53,120 bases of DNA from an uncultured Ruminococcus sp. (GTDB lineage Bacteria; Bacillota; Clostridia; Oscillospirales; Ruminococcaceae), in contig CALESG010000130.1 in NCBI GenBank assembly GCA_937907215.1, forward strand, positions 1-53,120, written 5' to 3'. The position numbers and the translations under genes are program-made. Shown piece after piece: positions 43,434 through 52,313 of this stretch (its first letter is position 1; every line of letters begins with the position of its first letter). The notes under the pieces are model-generated. The model saw only the letters and a list, made by a program, of their open reading frames with translations, was not told the DNA's origin and ran no database searches.

Positions 43434-44855
43434 TTATTCATCGCTCAACAATTTGCAATACATTTCCTTATAAGTTTCAGCAGACTTAGCCCAACTAAAA
43501 TCACAATTCATCGCTCTCTTTACAAGTCCGTTCCACTTACGCTTATTTTCAAATAACGTTATGCCACGCTTAACAGCTTCTAACATATCCAATGCGTCAA
43601 ATGTTTTAAATGTAAATCCATTGCCATTTGTTCCACCGGCATCATTTACAGAATCTTTAAGTCCTCCTGTTTCACGCACTATAGGTATTGTACCATATCT
43701 CATTGCAACCATTTGTGCCAGTCCACACGGCTCATTTTGCGACGGCATTAAAAAGAAATCAGAACCTGCATATATTTTTCTGGAAAGTTCAGGCAGGAAT
43801 CCTATATTAGTACTTACTTGCTGTGGAAATTGTTCCTGCATTTCTATAAAGAAATCTTCAAACAACTTTTCACCGCTGCCAAGAATCACAAACTTACAGC
43901 CCATATCAAGCATTTCATGAAATACTCTCTGTATAAGCTGTATTCCTTTATGTGCTACAAGACGTGTTACAATGCCTATAACCGGAGAATCATCCACCGG
44001 CAAATTCATTTCCTTAAGAAGTGCTTCACGACATTTCTTCTTTCCAGACAAACTGGAAGATGAATAATTTTTTGCAATGATAGAATCAGATTTGGGATTA
44101 TAAAGCTTTGTATCTATACCGTTTAAAATGCCTTTTATTCCATCTTGTCTTCGTACCAATGACCTATCCATTCCATAAGAATACCATGGGTCAAGTACCT
44201 CTTCTGCATATGTTGGACTAACAGTAGTTATAATACTTGCTGTTTCGATAGCACCCTTCATAAGGTTTACGCATCCGTCAAATTCGAGTAAATTCGTATG
44301 ATAACTTGGCAGTCCCATAAGTTCTGTCACTACTTCTTTTCCATACACACCCTGATACTGAATATTATGAATAGTATATACTATTTTAATATTTTCATAT
44401 TCTCTATGATACTTATACATAATTTCATAATACACAGGAATCATAGCTGTCTGCCAGTCATTACAATGGATAATATCAGGTTTCCAATCTATAAGCGGCA
44501 ATATTTCCAGCACAGCACGGCTAAAAAATATAAATCTTTCGCAGTCATCATAAAAGCCATACATACCGTCACGCATAAAATAATATGGATTATCAATCAA
44601 GTAATATGTCACATTACCATGTTTAATAGTGTATACTCCACAATACTGCTTTCGCCATGCTACATCAACAGTAACATCTCCTATATATGTCATTTTATTG
44701 CGAAGTTCAGGCTTAACACTTCTGTACATAGGAATAACCGTGCGGCAATCACAATCAAGACCGCCTACCGCTTCCGGCAATGATCCTAGTACATCTGCAA
44801 GACCTCCTGACGCTGCAAAAGGCAGTGCTTCACTTGCTGCAAATAATATTTTCAT
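43434..44855 (-). CDS. glgA: Glycogen synthase (ADP-glucose)
   Basis: A GT5 glycosyltransferase that extends alpha-1,4-glucan from ADP-glucose. The N-terminal motif is SGGLADVLGSLPEAV (16-30), in place of the more common KVGGLGDV. The DIIHCNDWQTAM region and the C-terminal SQNEPCGLAQMVAMRYGTIPIVRETGGL segment with the catalytic Glu are intact. Its 473 residues are normal. It is the last gene of glgB-glgC-glgD-glgA. A GGAAGG site precedes the ATG. Confidence 0.95.
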   Translation of the reverse strand: MKILFAASEALPFAASGGLADVLGSLPEAVGGLDCDCRTVIPMYRSVKPELRNKMTYIGDVTVDVAWRKQYCGVYTIKHGNVTYYLIDNPYYFMRDGMYGFYDDCERFIFFSRAVLEILPLIDWKPDIIHCNDWQTAMIPVYYEIMYKYHREYENIKIVYTIHNIQYQGVYGKEVVTELMGLPSYHTNLLEFDGCVNLMKGAIETASIITTVSPTYAEEVLDPWYSYGMDRSLVRRQDGIKGILNGIDTKLYNPKSDSIIAKNYSSSSLSGKKKCREALLKEMNLPVDDSPVIGIVTRLVAHKGIQLIQRVFHEMLDMGCKFVILGSGEKLFEDFFIEMQEQFPQQVSTNIGFLPELSRKIYAGSDFFLMPSQNEPCGLAQMVAMRYGTIPIVRETGGLKDSVNDAGGTNGNGFTFKTFDALDMLEAVKRGITLFENKRKWNGLVKRAMNCDFSWAKSAETYKEMYCKLLSDE

Positions 44856-44887
44856 CGACGTTTCCTTCCTTTATCTCATAGATATTC

Positions 44888-44918
44888 AGCACCGCACATA
44901 GAATCAATGTACGGTGCT
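44888..44918 (-). other. Hairpin between glgD and glgA
   Basis: A 12-bp stem with one G-U pair, AGCACCGCACAT (44888-44899) against ATGTACGGTGCT (44907-44918). No U-run follows in the glg direction, so it may tune mRNA stability or glgA expression. Confidence 0.5.
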
Positions 44919-44968
44919 GATTTTAATCACCATTGTTAAATTGTATTGCAGAAAAATTTATGTTCACT

Positions 44969-46099
44969 TTAAATTTTAGCTTTTTTGCCAAGATACAGCG
45001 GATATTCAAGAGAACCTGTCAAAACTCTGTCATTTGATATTTCTACTTCCTTATCTGTAACAATATGTTCCAGATTACAATTTTCACCTATAGTAGTACC
45101 CTGCATGATAACACAATTCTTTAAAACAGAACCCTTGCCAACCTTTACGCCTCTAAACAATACACAATTTTCTACAGTGCCTTCAATTACACAACCGTCT
45201 GCAATAGTAGAATTCTTAACACTTGTTTCAAGACCATACTTAACAGGTGCATTATCACCTGTTTTTGTATAAATAGGTGAACTTGCATTAAACAAATCTT
45301 TTCTTATCTCTGCGTTTTGCAACATAAGATTTGTCTTAAAATATGATTCCAGACTATCGATCTTAAAGAAAGAACCCTTGTACTCATAAGCTTTAAATAC
45401 AAATTCATCTTTACGGCCTTGAAGAACATCACGTATAAGGCTATGCTGATTCTTACTTGCAGCTTCACGAACGATTTTCTTAAGGAAATCTGTTCTCATG
45501 ACAAACATATCAAGGCAAATATTACACTCGCCTGCCATATCAGGATTTATAAGAACTTCAGTTACATTATTATCCTCACCAATCGTCAGTATATTTGTAC
45601 TGATATTCTTTTCCATACGATAAGGACCTTTTGCATATACTATAGTAATATCAGCGTCTGAATTAGCGTGCTGAGCTATTGCTTCACTAAAGTCAACATT
45701 TGCAACAACATCACAGTTTGACATTACAACGTATTCAGACTTTGCATAGTCAATAAAATTCCATACATTATTAAGTGCTTCAAGTCTGCCCTGATATACA
45801 CCACCGCCTACATGGCTAAAAGGTGGCAAAAGGTGCAGTCCGCCTTTTTTTCTTGCAAGGTCCCATTCTCTGCCTGAACCAAGATGGTCCATAAGAGAAC
45901 CGTAATTTGACTTTGTGATTACGCCAACTTCCTGAATACCAGCATTTACCATATTAGACAGAGGGAAATCGATAAGACGATATCTTCCGCCGAACGGGAT
46001 TGACCCCATTGTACGCTGCTTTGTAAGGTCAATGACTGTTGAATCATTTATACTTGCAAAAATCAAACCTAAAACATTATTATTCATACCCATATTCAT
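44969..46099 (-). CDS. glgD: GlgD, ADP-glucose pyrophosphorylase-like regulatory subunit
   Basis: A 376-residue paralogue of GlgC. It keeps the sugar-nucleotide fold and the C-terminal left-handed beta-helix (about 280-360), including SPIYTKTGDNAPVKYG and GTVENCVLFRGVKVGKGSV. It lacks the catalytic GGGxGxRL loop, reading LGLIFASINDSTV at that place. In other Firmicutes GlgD binds GlgC and raises its activity. Several ATGs crowd the start; I kept the first, at 46099. It starts eight bases after the glgC stop. Confidence 0.93.
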   Translation of the reverse strand: MNMGMNNNVLGLIFASINDSTVIDLTKQRTMGSIPFGGRYRLIDFPLSNMVNAGIQEVGVITKSNYGSLMDHLGSGREWDLARKKGGLHLLPPFSHVGGGVYQGRLEALNNVWNFIDYAKSEYVVMSNCDVVANVDFSEAIAQHANSDADITIVYAKGPYRMEKNISTNILTIGEDNNVTEVLINPDMAGECNICLDMFVMRTDFLKKIVREAASKNQHSLIRDVLQGRKDEFVFKAYEYKGSFFKIDSLESYFKTNLMLQNAEIRKDLFNASSPIYTKTGDNAPVKYGLETSVKNSTIADGCVIEGTVENCVLFRGVKVGKGSVLKNCVIMQGTTIGENCNLEHIVTDKEVEISNDRVLTGSLEYPLYLGKKAKI

Positions 46100-46107
46100 T
46101 CACCGCC

Positions 46108-47310
46108 TTAAATATTCTCAGAAATAATTTCCTTTGGAAGTACTGGTTTCTTTCCGGAAACTGTAATATTATGACCTACTACAGCAATGCCCCAGTCATC
46201 TCTGTTTTCAACACATTCAGGACTCATACCAATCTTAGCTCCTGATTCTACAACGCTGTCTTCTCCGATAATTGCATATTCAACAACTGCTCCGGACTTG
46301 ATAACAGTACCAGGCATTATAATACTATACTTAACAGTCGCACCCTCTTCAATAGTAACACCTGCTGAAATTACTGAAAAGTCAACTGTACCATCTACAA
46401 TGCTTCCTTCTGTAATCATTGAATTCTCAACATGTGCGTTTGAACCTATGTACTGAGGCGGCATATTTTCATGACGTGAGTAGATCTTCCACTTAGGATC
46501 ATAAAGGTCAAGCGGAACGCTTGGACTGAGCAGATCCATATTTGCTTCCCAAAGGCTGTCAAGAGTACCAACATCTCTCCAATAGCCCTCAAACTCATAT
46601 GCAAACAAACGCTCGCCATTGTTCAGCATTGCCGGAATTATATCCTTACCAAAGTCCTTTGAACCTGTATTTGCATTTTCATTTTCAATAAGATATTTCT
46701 TAAGTTTTTCCCATGTAAATACATAAATACCCATTGATGCAAGTGTAGATCTTGGTTCCTTTGGCTTTTCCTCAAAGTCAACTACTCTGAGTTCTTCATC
46801 ACAGATCATGATACCAAATCTTGATGCCTCTGAACGTGGAACGTCAATAACTGCAATAGTACTGTCTGCATTGTTTGCAACATGGAAATCGATCATTTTT
46901 GAATAATCCATTTTATAAATATGGTCACCGCCAAGAACGATTACATATTCAGGGTCATAACGCTCAATAAATGCCATATTCTGATAAATAGCATTTGCAG
47001 TACCTTCATACCATGATGCACCCAGTGATGTCTGATAAGGCGGCAAAACGTGTACACCGCCATTCATTTTATCAAGATCCCATGGCTGACCATTGCCAAT
47101 GTAATCATTAAGTACCAACGGTTGATACTGAGTAAGTACACCTACAGTATCGATACCAGAGTTAATGCAGTTGGAAAGCGGAAAATCAATAAATCGATTC
47201 TTACCACCATAAGGAATGGCAGGCTTTGCAACCTTTTGAGTCAGTGCATAAAGTCGGCTGCCCTGACCTCCTGCCAGAAGCATTGCTACACACTTCTTTT
47301 TAGTTTTCAT
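46108..47310 (-). CDS. glgC: Glucose-1-phosphate adenylyltransferase
   Basis: Makes ADP-glucose from ATP and glucose-1-phosphate, the committed step of glycogen synthesis. The catalytic loop LLAGGQGSRLYALT is near the N-terminus, with GGKNRFIDFPLSN, GGDHIYKMDY and EFEGYWRDVGT following. The C-terminal beta-helix is complete at 400 residues. The ATG has GGAGG. It sits between glgB and glgD. Confidence 0.96.
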   Translation of the reverse strand: MKTKKKCVAMLLAGGQGSRLYALTQKVAKPAIPYGGKNRFIDFPLSNCINSGIDTVGVLTQYQPLVLNDYIGNGQPWDLDKMNGGVHVLPPYQTSLGASWYEGTANAIYQNMAFIERYDPEYVIVLGGDHIYKMDYSKMIDFHVANNADSTIAVIDVPRSEASRFGIMICDEELRVVDFEEKPKEPRSTLASMGIYVFTWEKLKKYLIENENANTGSKDFGKDIIPAMLNNGERLFAYEFEGYWRDVGTLDSLWEANMDLLSPSVPLDLYDPKWKIYSRHENMPPQYIGSNAHVENSMITEGSIVDGTVDFSVISAGVTIEEGATVKYSIIMPGTVIKSGAVVEYAIIGEDSVVESGAKIGMSPECVENRDDWGIAVVGHNITVSGKKPVLPKEIISENI

Positions 47311-47380
47311 AATATTCCTCCTAACAATAATGACGTATTATTTTATATATTATTTTATATTATGATAAATAAAGCTTAGA

Positions 47381-49354
47381 TTATTTTTTCTTTTTAGAAG
47401 TTCCTGTCTTAGTTTTACTTGATGATGCTGTCCCCTTCTTTTTAGTAACTGCTGCACGTTTCTTTGGAACCGGCTTATATTTAAGATATACAACAGAAAG
47501 CGGTGCGAGTGTCATAGAAATACACTGCTGCAAACCATGCATTTCTTCAGGTATAGTGACAAACTCCTTTTCAGAAACGCCGCTGCCGCCAAATTCCGGT
47601 GCGTCAGTATTCAGTTCAACAACATATTTGCCTTCAAAAGGAACACCAATGCGATAATCATTTCTTTGTACCGGACAGAAATTGCATACTACAACAAGTT
47701 CATTTCCTTCTTCATCTATTCTTCTAAATGCTATTACACTTTGCAGGTAATCGTCATGAGCTATCCAACTAAAACCTTCCCATGAATAGTCGATCTGCCA
47801 TAAAGGAGAATTTTCGAGATAAAATTTATTAAGAGATTCAGTAAATTTAGACATACGCTGATGGTCAGAATCATTGAGCAGCTCCCAATCAAGCTGGGTT
47901 TTATAATTCCATTCATTCTGCTGAGCAAATTCCTGTCCCATGAAAAGCAGCTTCTTACCGGGATGTGCCATCATATATGCAAGAAATGCACGATAAGTTG
48001 CAAACTTTTCTTCTACAACAGAAGATGACATTTTATTTATCATAGAACATTTTCCATATACTATTTCATCATGTGAAATAGGCAGAATATAATTCTCTGA
48101 AAAACAATAGAAAAATGAAAACGTGAGTTTATCATGATTGAAAGCACGATAAATTGGATCGAGTGAAACATATTGAAGCATATCATTCATCCAGCCCATG
48201 TTCCACTTAAAGTTGAATCCCAAACCGCCAACATCTGTAGGCTTTGTAACTAAAGGCCATGCTGTTGACTCTTCGGCGATCATAAGCACACCGGGATAAC
48301 GTTCAAATGCAGCTTCATTTAAATGACGCAAAAATTCTACTGCTTCAATGTTTTCATGCCCGCCGTACTGATTGGCTCTCCACTGACCATCTGGACGGTC
48401 ATAGTCAAGATAAAGCATTGATGCCACTGCATCAACACGAATTCCATCTACATGATAATCACCAAGCCAGCTGCAAGCACTTGATATAAGGAATGAACAA
48501 ACCTCGCCTTTTCCATAGTCAAAAACTCTTGTACCCCATGCCTTATGTTCCATTTTAAGCGGATCAGTATATTCATAGCAATAAGAGCCATCGAATTCAC
48601 AAAGACCAGCTGCATCTTTAGGAAAATGAGCCGGTACCCAGTCAAGAATTACACCTATTCCGGCTTCATGAAACATATCTATCATCTTACGGAAGTCATC
48701 AGGCGTGCCGTGACGTGATGTTGGTGCATAATAACCAGTAACCTGATAACCCCATGAACCATCGTAGGGATATTCTGTAAGAGGCATAAGCTCAATGTGA
48801 GTATATGACATCTTTTTAAGATATGGTATAATACTATTTGCAAAACCTATATAGCTTGGGAATTTTTCTTCAGGATTATGCTTCCATGAACCCAAATGTG
48901 CTTCGTACACATTCATTGGAGAACTGTATGGAGAACGTTCTGCCCTATTCTGCATCCATTCTGCATCATTCCACTTATAATTACTTTCATAAAGTTTTGA
49001 AGCTGTACCAGGTCTGCGTTCAAAGTGTTGTGCATAAGGATCAGATTTATCAAGAATCCTTTCGTCCTCTGTTTCGATACTGTACTTATATACGTCAAAT
49101 TGTTTCAAGCCGTCTATAGTAATTTCCCATACAGTTTCAGAAATTTTTTCCATAGGATTTTTGCTGCGATCCCACTCATTAAAATCACCAATTACTGAAA
49201 CGCTTTTAGCCTTTGGAGCCCATACTCTAAATCTCCAGAGTTCACTGTCCTTTATTTTATGTGCACCAAAAAACTTGCCTGCCTCATAATTTTTACCCTG
49301 ATGAAACAAATAAAGCGGAAAATCATTATCTTTATTAGTTTGTATTAAAGGCAT
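47381..49354 (-). CDS. glgB: 1,4-alpha-glucan branching enzyme with a lysine-rich tail
   Basis: A GH13 enzyme that adds alpha-1,6 branches to glycogen. A CBM48 domain (about 30-125) precedes the catalytic barrel. Catalytic motifs are DGIRVDAVAS with the nucleophile Asp, AEES with the acid Glu, and ISHDE. The last ~28 residues are an unusual tail, about half lysine with Ser, Thr and Gly, which is not part of the normal fold. The ATG has AGGAGGG. It is the first gene of the glycogen operon and has a promoter at 49445-49473. Confidence 0.95.
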   Translation of the reverse strand: MPLIQTNKDNDFPLYLFHQGKNYEAGKFFGAHKIKDSELWRFRVWAPKAKSVSVIGDFNEWDRSKNPMEKISETVWEITIDGLKQFDVYKYSIETEDERILDKSDPYAQHFERRPGTASKLYESNYKWNDAEWMQNRAERSPYSSPMNVYEAHLGSWKHNPEEKFPSYIGFANSIIPYLKKMSYTHIELMPLTEYPYDGSWGYQVTGYYAPTSRHGTPDDFRKMIDMFHEAGIGVILDWVPAHFPKDAAGLCEFDGSYCYEYTDPLKMEHKAWGTRVFDYGKGEVCSFLISSACSWLGDYHVDGIRVDAVASMLYLDYDRPDGQWRANQYGGHENIEAVEFLRHLNEAAFERYPGVLMIAEESTAWPLVTKPTDVGGLGFNFKWNMGWMNDMLQYVSLDPIYRAFNHDKLTFSFFYCFSENYILPISHDEIVYGKCSMINKMSSSVVEEKFATYRAFLAYMMAHPGKKLLFMGQEFAQQNEWNYKTQLDWELLNDSDHQRMSKFTESLNKFYLENSPLWQIDYSWEGFSWIAHDDYLQSVIAFRRIDEEGNELVVVCNFCPVQRNDYRIGVPFEGKYVVELNTDAPEFGGSGVSEKEFVTIPEEMHGLQQCISMTLAPLSVVYLKYKPVPKKRAAVTKKKGTASSSKTKTGTSKKKK

Positions 49355-49444
49355 AGCTTTCCCTCCTTTTGTTTTAATTTAAGGACTGTGCCTTATATTA
49401 AGAAGCATAAACTGCAAATGAACGCTTCTATTCTTACATATAAT

Positions 49445-49473
49445 ATTTTAACATATAATAATATTATTTTCAA
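49445..49473 (-). promoter_or_regulatory. Promoter of the glycogen operon
   Basis: On the minus strand, TTGAAA (49468-49473) and TAAAAT (49445-49450) have a 17-base spacer. The leader is about 85 nt. No operator is obvious. The 160 bases between this promoter and spoIIE hold only AT-rich sequence and a small TTGTGC/GCACAA palindrome. Confidence 0.65.
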
Positions 49474-49633
49474 GTATTTTTTGCCAATGCTCTAAATTTT
49501 CATAGAATCAAACATATTACTTTCTCTATTTTGTGCATTTTGCACAATCAACCTTGAAACATCTATTTTTATATTATTAAATTCTAACCGTCTTTTGAAT
49601 ATTTAATATAATATATATAACACATACAAAGCC

Positions 49634-51796
49634 TTAAAATACTCGTCTGCAAATCTCTATTACTGTAACTGTAACATCATCACGGCATTTGCCGCCATTG
49701 AATATCTGTGCCTTTTGACATATTTCTTCTGCTATATATTTTAAATCCTTGGAAGTAAGCAGAAGTTCCTTTATAAATGGATATTGACTTTCAGGTACAC
49801 CGTCAGACATCATTACAACAACATCACCCGGTGACAACGAAAAGCTTTTTGAAAATACATCAGGCGAAGCACCTGCACCTATAGGAAAAGTAGGCGCACA
49901 TATACGAATGATATGTTCACCCTGTCTTATAATAGTTGATGCAGCACCTGCTTTCATAAGTGTTACCTCGCAATTGTCAAGATCAAAACAAGCTGCATCA
50001 AGTGTTGCAAAACTTTCTTGTTCAGATTTTGTAAGCATCAAGCCATTTATAATACGTACCGCTGCTGCTCGGTCAACTCCACTGCTTATAAGTTTACGAA
50101 ACATTTCAGATGTCATTCTGGATTCAACAGCTGCCGCCTTTCCTGTACCCATTCCATCTGATAAAACTCCATATGCAAAACCAGTTCCATCATAAAAAAT
50201 TACAGATGTATCACCAGAAACGCTTCCATTTTCAGCACAGCTGCCTGCACTTTGAGATTTTAAGTAAAATGGTGCTGCCTGACAAAGGCAAAATCTTATT
50301 GATTTTTTAGTTTTAACCTTTTCCAGCTCCTGAAGTTCCATTCTAAGCATATTAGAAATAATTCTGCATACAGATGTCATTTCTTCTTCAAAGCTTTTAT
50401 CTTCGCTGTACAGTTCGATCATAAGTCTTTCTTTATCATTATAATAAGCAGCTATAGAATCACAATAATATCCATATCTTTCAAGTCGGCGTTCTATCGC
50501 ATCGGTAAGTTCACCGCTATATCTCACTGCCATACTTGCACCAAATGACGAAAGCATCTCTTCTGATGCAATAAGCTGCTGAAAAAGAATATGTCTGCTT
50601 TCTGCTTTATGTGCTGTATTTTCTCTTTGCAGCTTTAGACGGTTTTGCTGATGTTCAATAACTTTACAATTTTTCACAACTGAATCTTGTCCGGATATTT
50701 CTTTTATAGTACATCTATCACGTATTCCACAGGCAGAACATACAGGTATTTTTTGACTTCGAGAAGATTTTTCATAAAATGAATTTGATAAAAGTTCCGA
50801 TATTTTTTCTGTATCAGTACGAACACTTCCTATTGATTGTGCCATAAAATCCATTCTAACTACTATATTTTCAATCATTTTCTGAGAAGACGGTTCTTCT
50901 GCCACAAGCCATTTGTCAATACAAATCGTATGCAGCAAAAGATAAACTATACAACCTATCATAAGATTTCCAATAGATGAATAGGTTGCACTGCTGCTTT
51001 GAACAGTGAGCTGAGCCAATGAATTAAACAAAAAGAAAATGCCGGACGTTGCCACACTTCCATTTTCAGACATATAACCTGCAATAAGTCCGGTTACAGG
51101 AAGAAATGCAAGACTCATTCCAAGTTCCTGAGCTGACAGCATAGCTCCACACGCAGTAAGTGCACCGCATATCACACCGCCGGAATAACGAAATCTCTGA
51201 GCAGCCATAAGAGTTACTGCAACTCCTATTACATAGCCCGGATTTAAAAGTGAAAATTCAAATGAACACAAAGCTGAAATGAGTACAAAATAAACTACAG
51301 CTGCGGCACATCCTACAGAAGATTTTATACGTATTTTATTATGATTTGAAATGCTTATAACAACTGTATTCAAAAAGTAAGCTGTTGTACCTGTAAGTAT
51401 TGCACTCATTAAAGCTACAAGCATACCGCCAACATTATTATTCTGCAAAACAGAATAAATAATACCTGAAGCTAATACACATAAAGCTGAGGTTATTGAA
51501 ACAAATCCGGGAGAGTTATATTCACGCAAAATAATTCTTATGCTTGCTGCAAGCATAAGTGATATTATAAGAGGAAGCTGAGGAGTAAGCGTTCCTGAAA
51601 TAAAACAAGTTGTAAGCGAGCCTATAAGAACAGCTACAGAACCTAATGAACCAGTACAAAAAGCTGCCGCTACCGGAATGGGAGATGCTATATTTCCAAG
51701 CTGAGCACAAGAAAAAATCAGACCGCAAAGAAATGATGCAAAGGCATCACGAAGTACTGATAGAGATGATTTTGTTTTTACAGGTTCATTTGACAT
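49634..51796 (-). CDS. spoIIE: Stage II sporulation protein E, PP2C-type phosphatase
   Basis: A 720-residue phosphatase that dephosphorylates SpoIIAA to release sigma-F in the forespore and also helps asymmetric division. About ten transmembrane helices occupy residues 15-300. A central region has the cysteine motif CSACGIRDRC near 350. The C-terminal PP2C domain (about 510-718) has the SpoIIE hallmark LSDGMGTGKAAAVES, VMMSDGVPES and GKCRDDVTVTVIEI. The start has GGGAG four bases upstream. Its promoter carries a Spo0A-type box. Confidence 0.95.
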   Translation of the reverse strand: MSNEPVKTKSSLSVLRDAFASFLCGLIFSCAQLGNIASPIPVAAAFCTGSLGSVAVLIGSLTTCFISGTLTPQLPLIISLMLAASIRIILREYNSPGFVSITSALCVLASGIIYSVLQNNNVGGMLVALMSAILTGTTAYFLNTVVISISNHNKIRIKSSVGCAAAVVYFVLISALCSFEFSLLNPGYVIGVAVTLMAAQRFRYSGGVICGALTACGAMLSAQELGMSLAFLPVTGLIAGYMSENGSVATSGIFFLFNSLAQLTVQSSSATYSSIGNLMIGCIVYLLLHTICIDKWLVAEEPSSQKMIENIVVRMDFMAQSIGSVRTDTEKISELLSNSFYEKSSRSQKIPVCSACGIRDRCTIKEISGQDSVVKNCKVIEHQQNRLKLQRENTAHKAESRHILFQQLIASEEMLSSFGASMAVRYSGELTDAIERRLERYGYYCDSIAAYYNDKERLMIELYSEDKSFEEEMTSVCRIISNMLRMELQELEKVKTKKSIRFCLCQAAPFYLKSQSAGSCAENGSVSGDTSVIFYDGTGFAYGVLSDGMGTGKAAAVESRMTSEMFRKLISSGVDRAAAVRIINGLMLTKSEQESFATLDAACFDLDNCEVTLMKAGAASTIIRQGEHIIRICAPTFPIGAGASPDVFSKSFSLSPGDVVVMMSDGVPESQYPFIKELLLTSKDLKYIAEEICQKAQIFNGGKCRDDVTVTVIEICRRVF

Positions 51797-51821
51797 AAAG
51801 CTCCCATCCTTTCACACCGGC

Positions 51822-51843
51822 GCATATATAATGCATATATAAT
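51822..51843. repeat. 11-bp tandem duplication in the spoIIE leader
   Basis: GCATATATAAT is present twice in a row (51822-51832 and 51833-51843), followed by the word GTATGTGCAATA (51844-51855), which recurs at 51986-51997. The role is unknown. Confidence 0.6.
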
Positions 51844-51856
51844 GTATGTGCAATAA

Positions 51857-51889
51857 ATTATACATGACCAAATAAGAAAATCATGTCGA
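51857..51889 (-). promoter_or_regulatory. spoIIE promoter with 21-bp spacing
   Basis: On the minus strand, TCGACA (51884-51889) and a perfect TATAAT (51857-51862) are 21 bases apart. Spo0A-activated spoIIG and spoIIE promoters in Bacillus show this unusually long spacing, with a 0A box over the -35. Here the -35 lies within a perfect 0A box. Confidence 0.75.
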
Positions 51890-51903
51890 AAACCGTTGTC
51901 GCA
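51884..51903. promoter_or_regulatory. Two Spo0A-box-like sites upstream of spoIIE
   Basis: On the plus strand, TGTCGAA (51884-51890) matches the 0A consensus fully, and TTGTCGCA (51896-51903) differs at one base from TTGTCGAA. Both point the same way, about 13 bases apart, and the first overlaps the -35. They suggest direct activation by phosphorylated Spo0A. Confidence 0.72.
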
Positions 51904-52055
51904 TTCAGGAATGTGCTATTGCTTTTAAAAGAAAAAATATGAAAAAATTATGGAAATTGATTAGGGAATAAATAAACGTTATATAGTATGTGCAATATAA
52001 AATTATATATTTTTATTACTTCCCTTTTAATTTTTAAGAAAAAGCAAAAAAAGAC

Positions 52056-52084
52056 TTGACTTTTTTGATTTCATCTTGTATAAT
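52056..52084 (+). promoter_or_regulatory. tRNA-Gln promoter
   Basis: TTGACT (52056-52061) and TATAAT (52079-52084) have a 17-base spacer, about 30 bases before the tRNA. Confidence 0.85.
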
Positions 52085-52114
52085 AATAAATGTTGAACTT
52101 CAGTTCATATGCAT

Positions 52115-52189
52115 TGGGGTATAGCCAAGCGGTAAGGCAACGGACTTTGACTCCGTCATTCGCTGGTTCAAATCCAGCTACTCCAACCA
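52115..52189 (+). tRNA. tRNA-Gln (anticodon UUG)
   Basis: A complete 75-nt cloverleaf. The acceptor stem TGGGGTA pairs with TACTCCA, the D arm reads GCCAAGCGGTAAGGC, the anticodon loop is CTTTGAC with TTG, and the T arm has GGTTCAAATCC. The 3' CCA is encoded. It stands alone with its own promoter and terminator. Confidence 0.97.
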
Positions 52190-52200
52190 AAATTATGAAT

Positions 52201-52238
52201 AGACCCTGATTTTAAAATCAGGGTCTATTTTTGTTTTT
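52201..52238 (+). terminator. Terminator after tRNA-Gln
   Basis: A perfect palindrome with arms AGACCCTGATTTT and AAAATCAGGGTCT (52201-52226), followed by ATTTTTGTTTTT. Confidence 0.92.
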
Positions 52239-52271
52239 ATTTAAAAGAAATAAACATATAATAATATTAAG

Positions 52272-52299
52272 AAAGCCGACAGCAAAAACTGTCGGCTTT
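52272..52299 (-). terminator. Terminator of the GNAT gene
   Basis: A perfect 11-bp stem, AAAGCCGACAG (52272-52282) and CTGTCGGCTTT (52289-52299), with a six-base loop and a T-rich minus-strand tail. Confidence 0.88.
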
Positions 52300-52313
52300 G
52301 ATTTCATCTGTTA

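Noticed and set aside
49515..49560. TTGTGC/GCACAA palindrome between spoIIE and glgB as a terminator
   Set aside because: The stem is only six base pairs and no T-run follows in the right direction.
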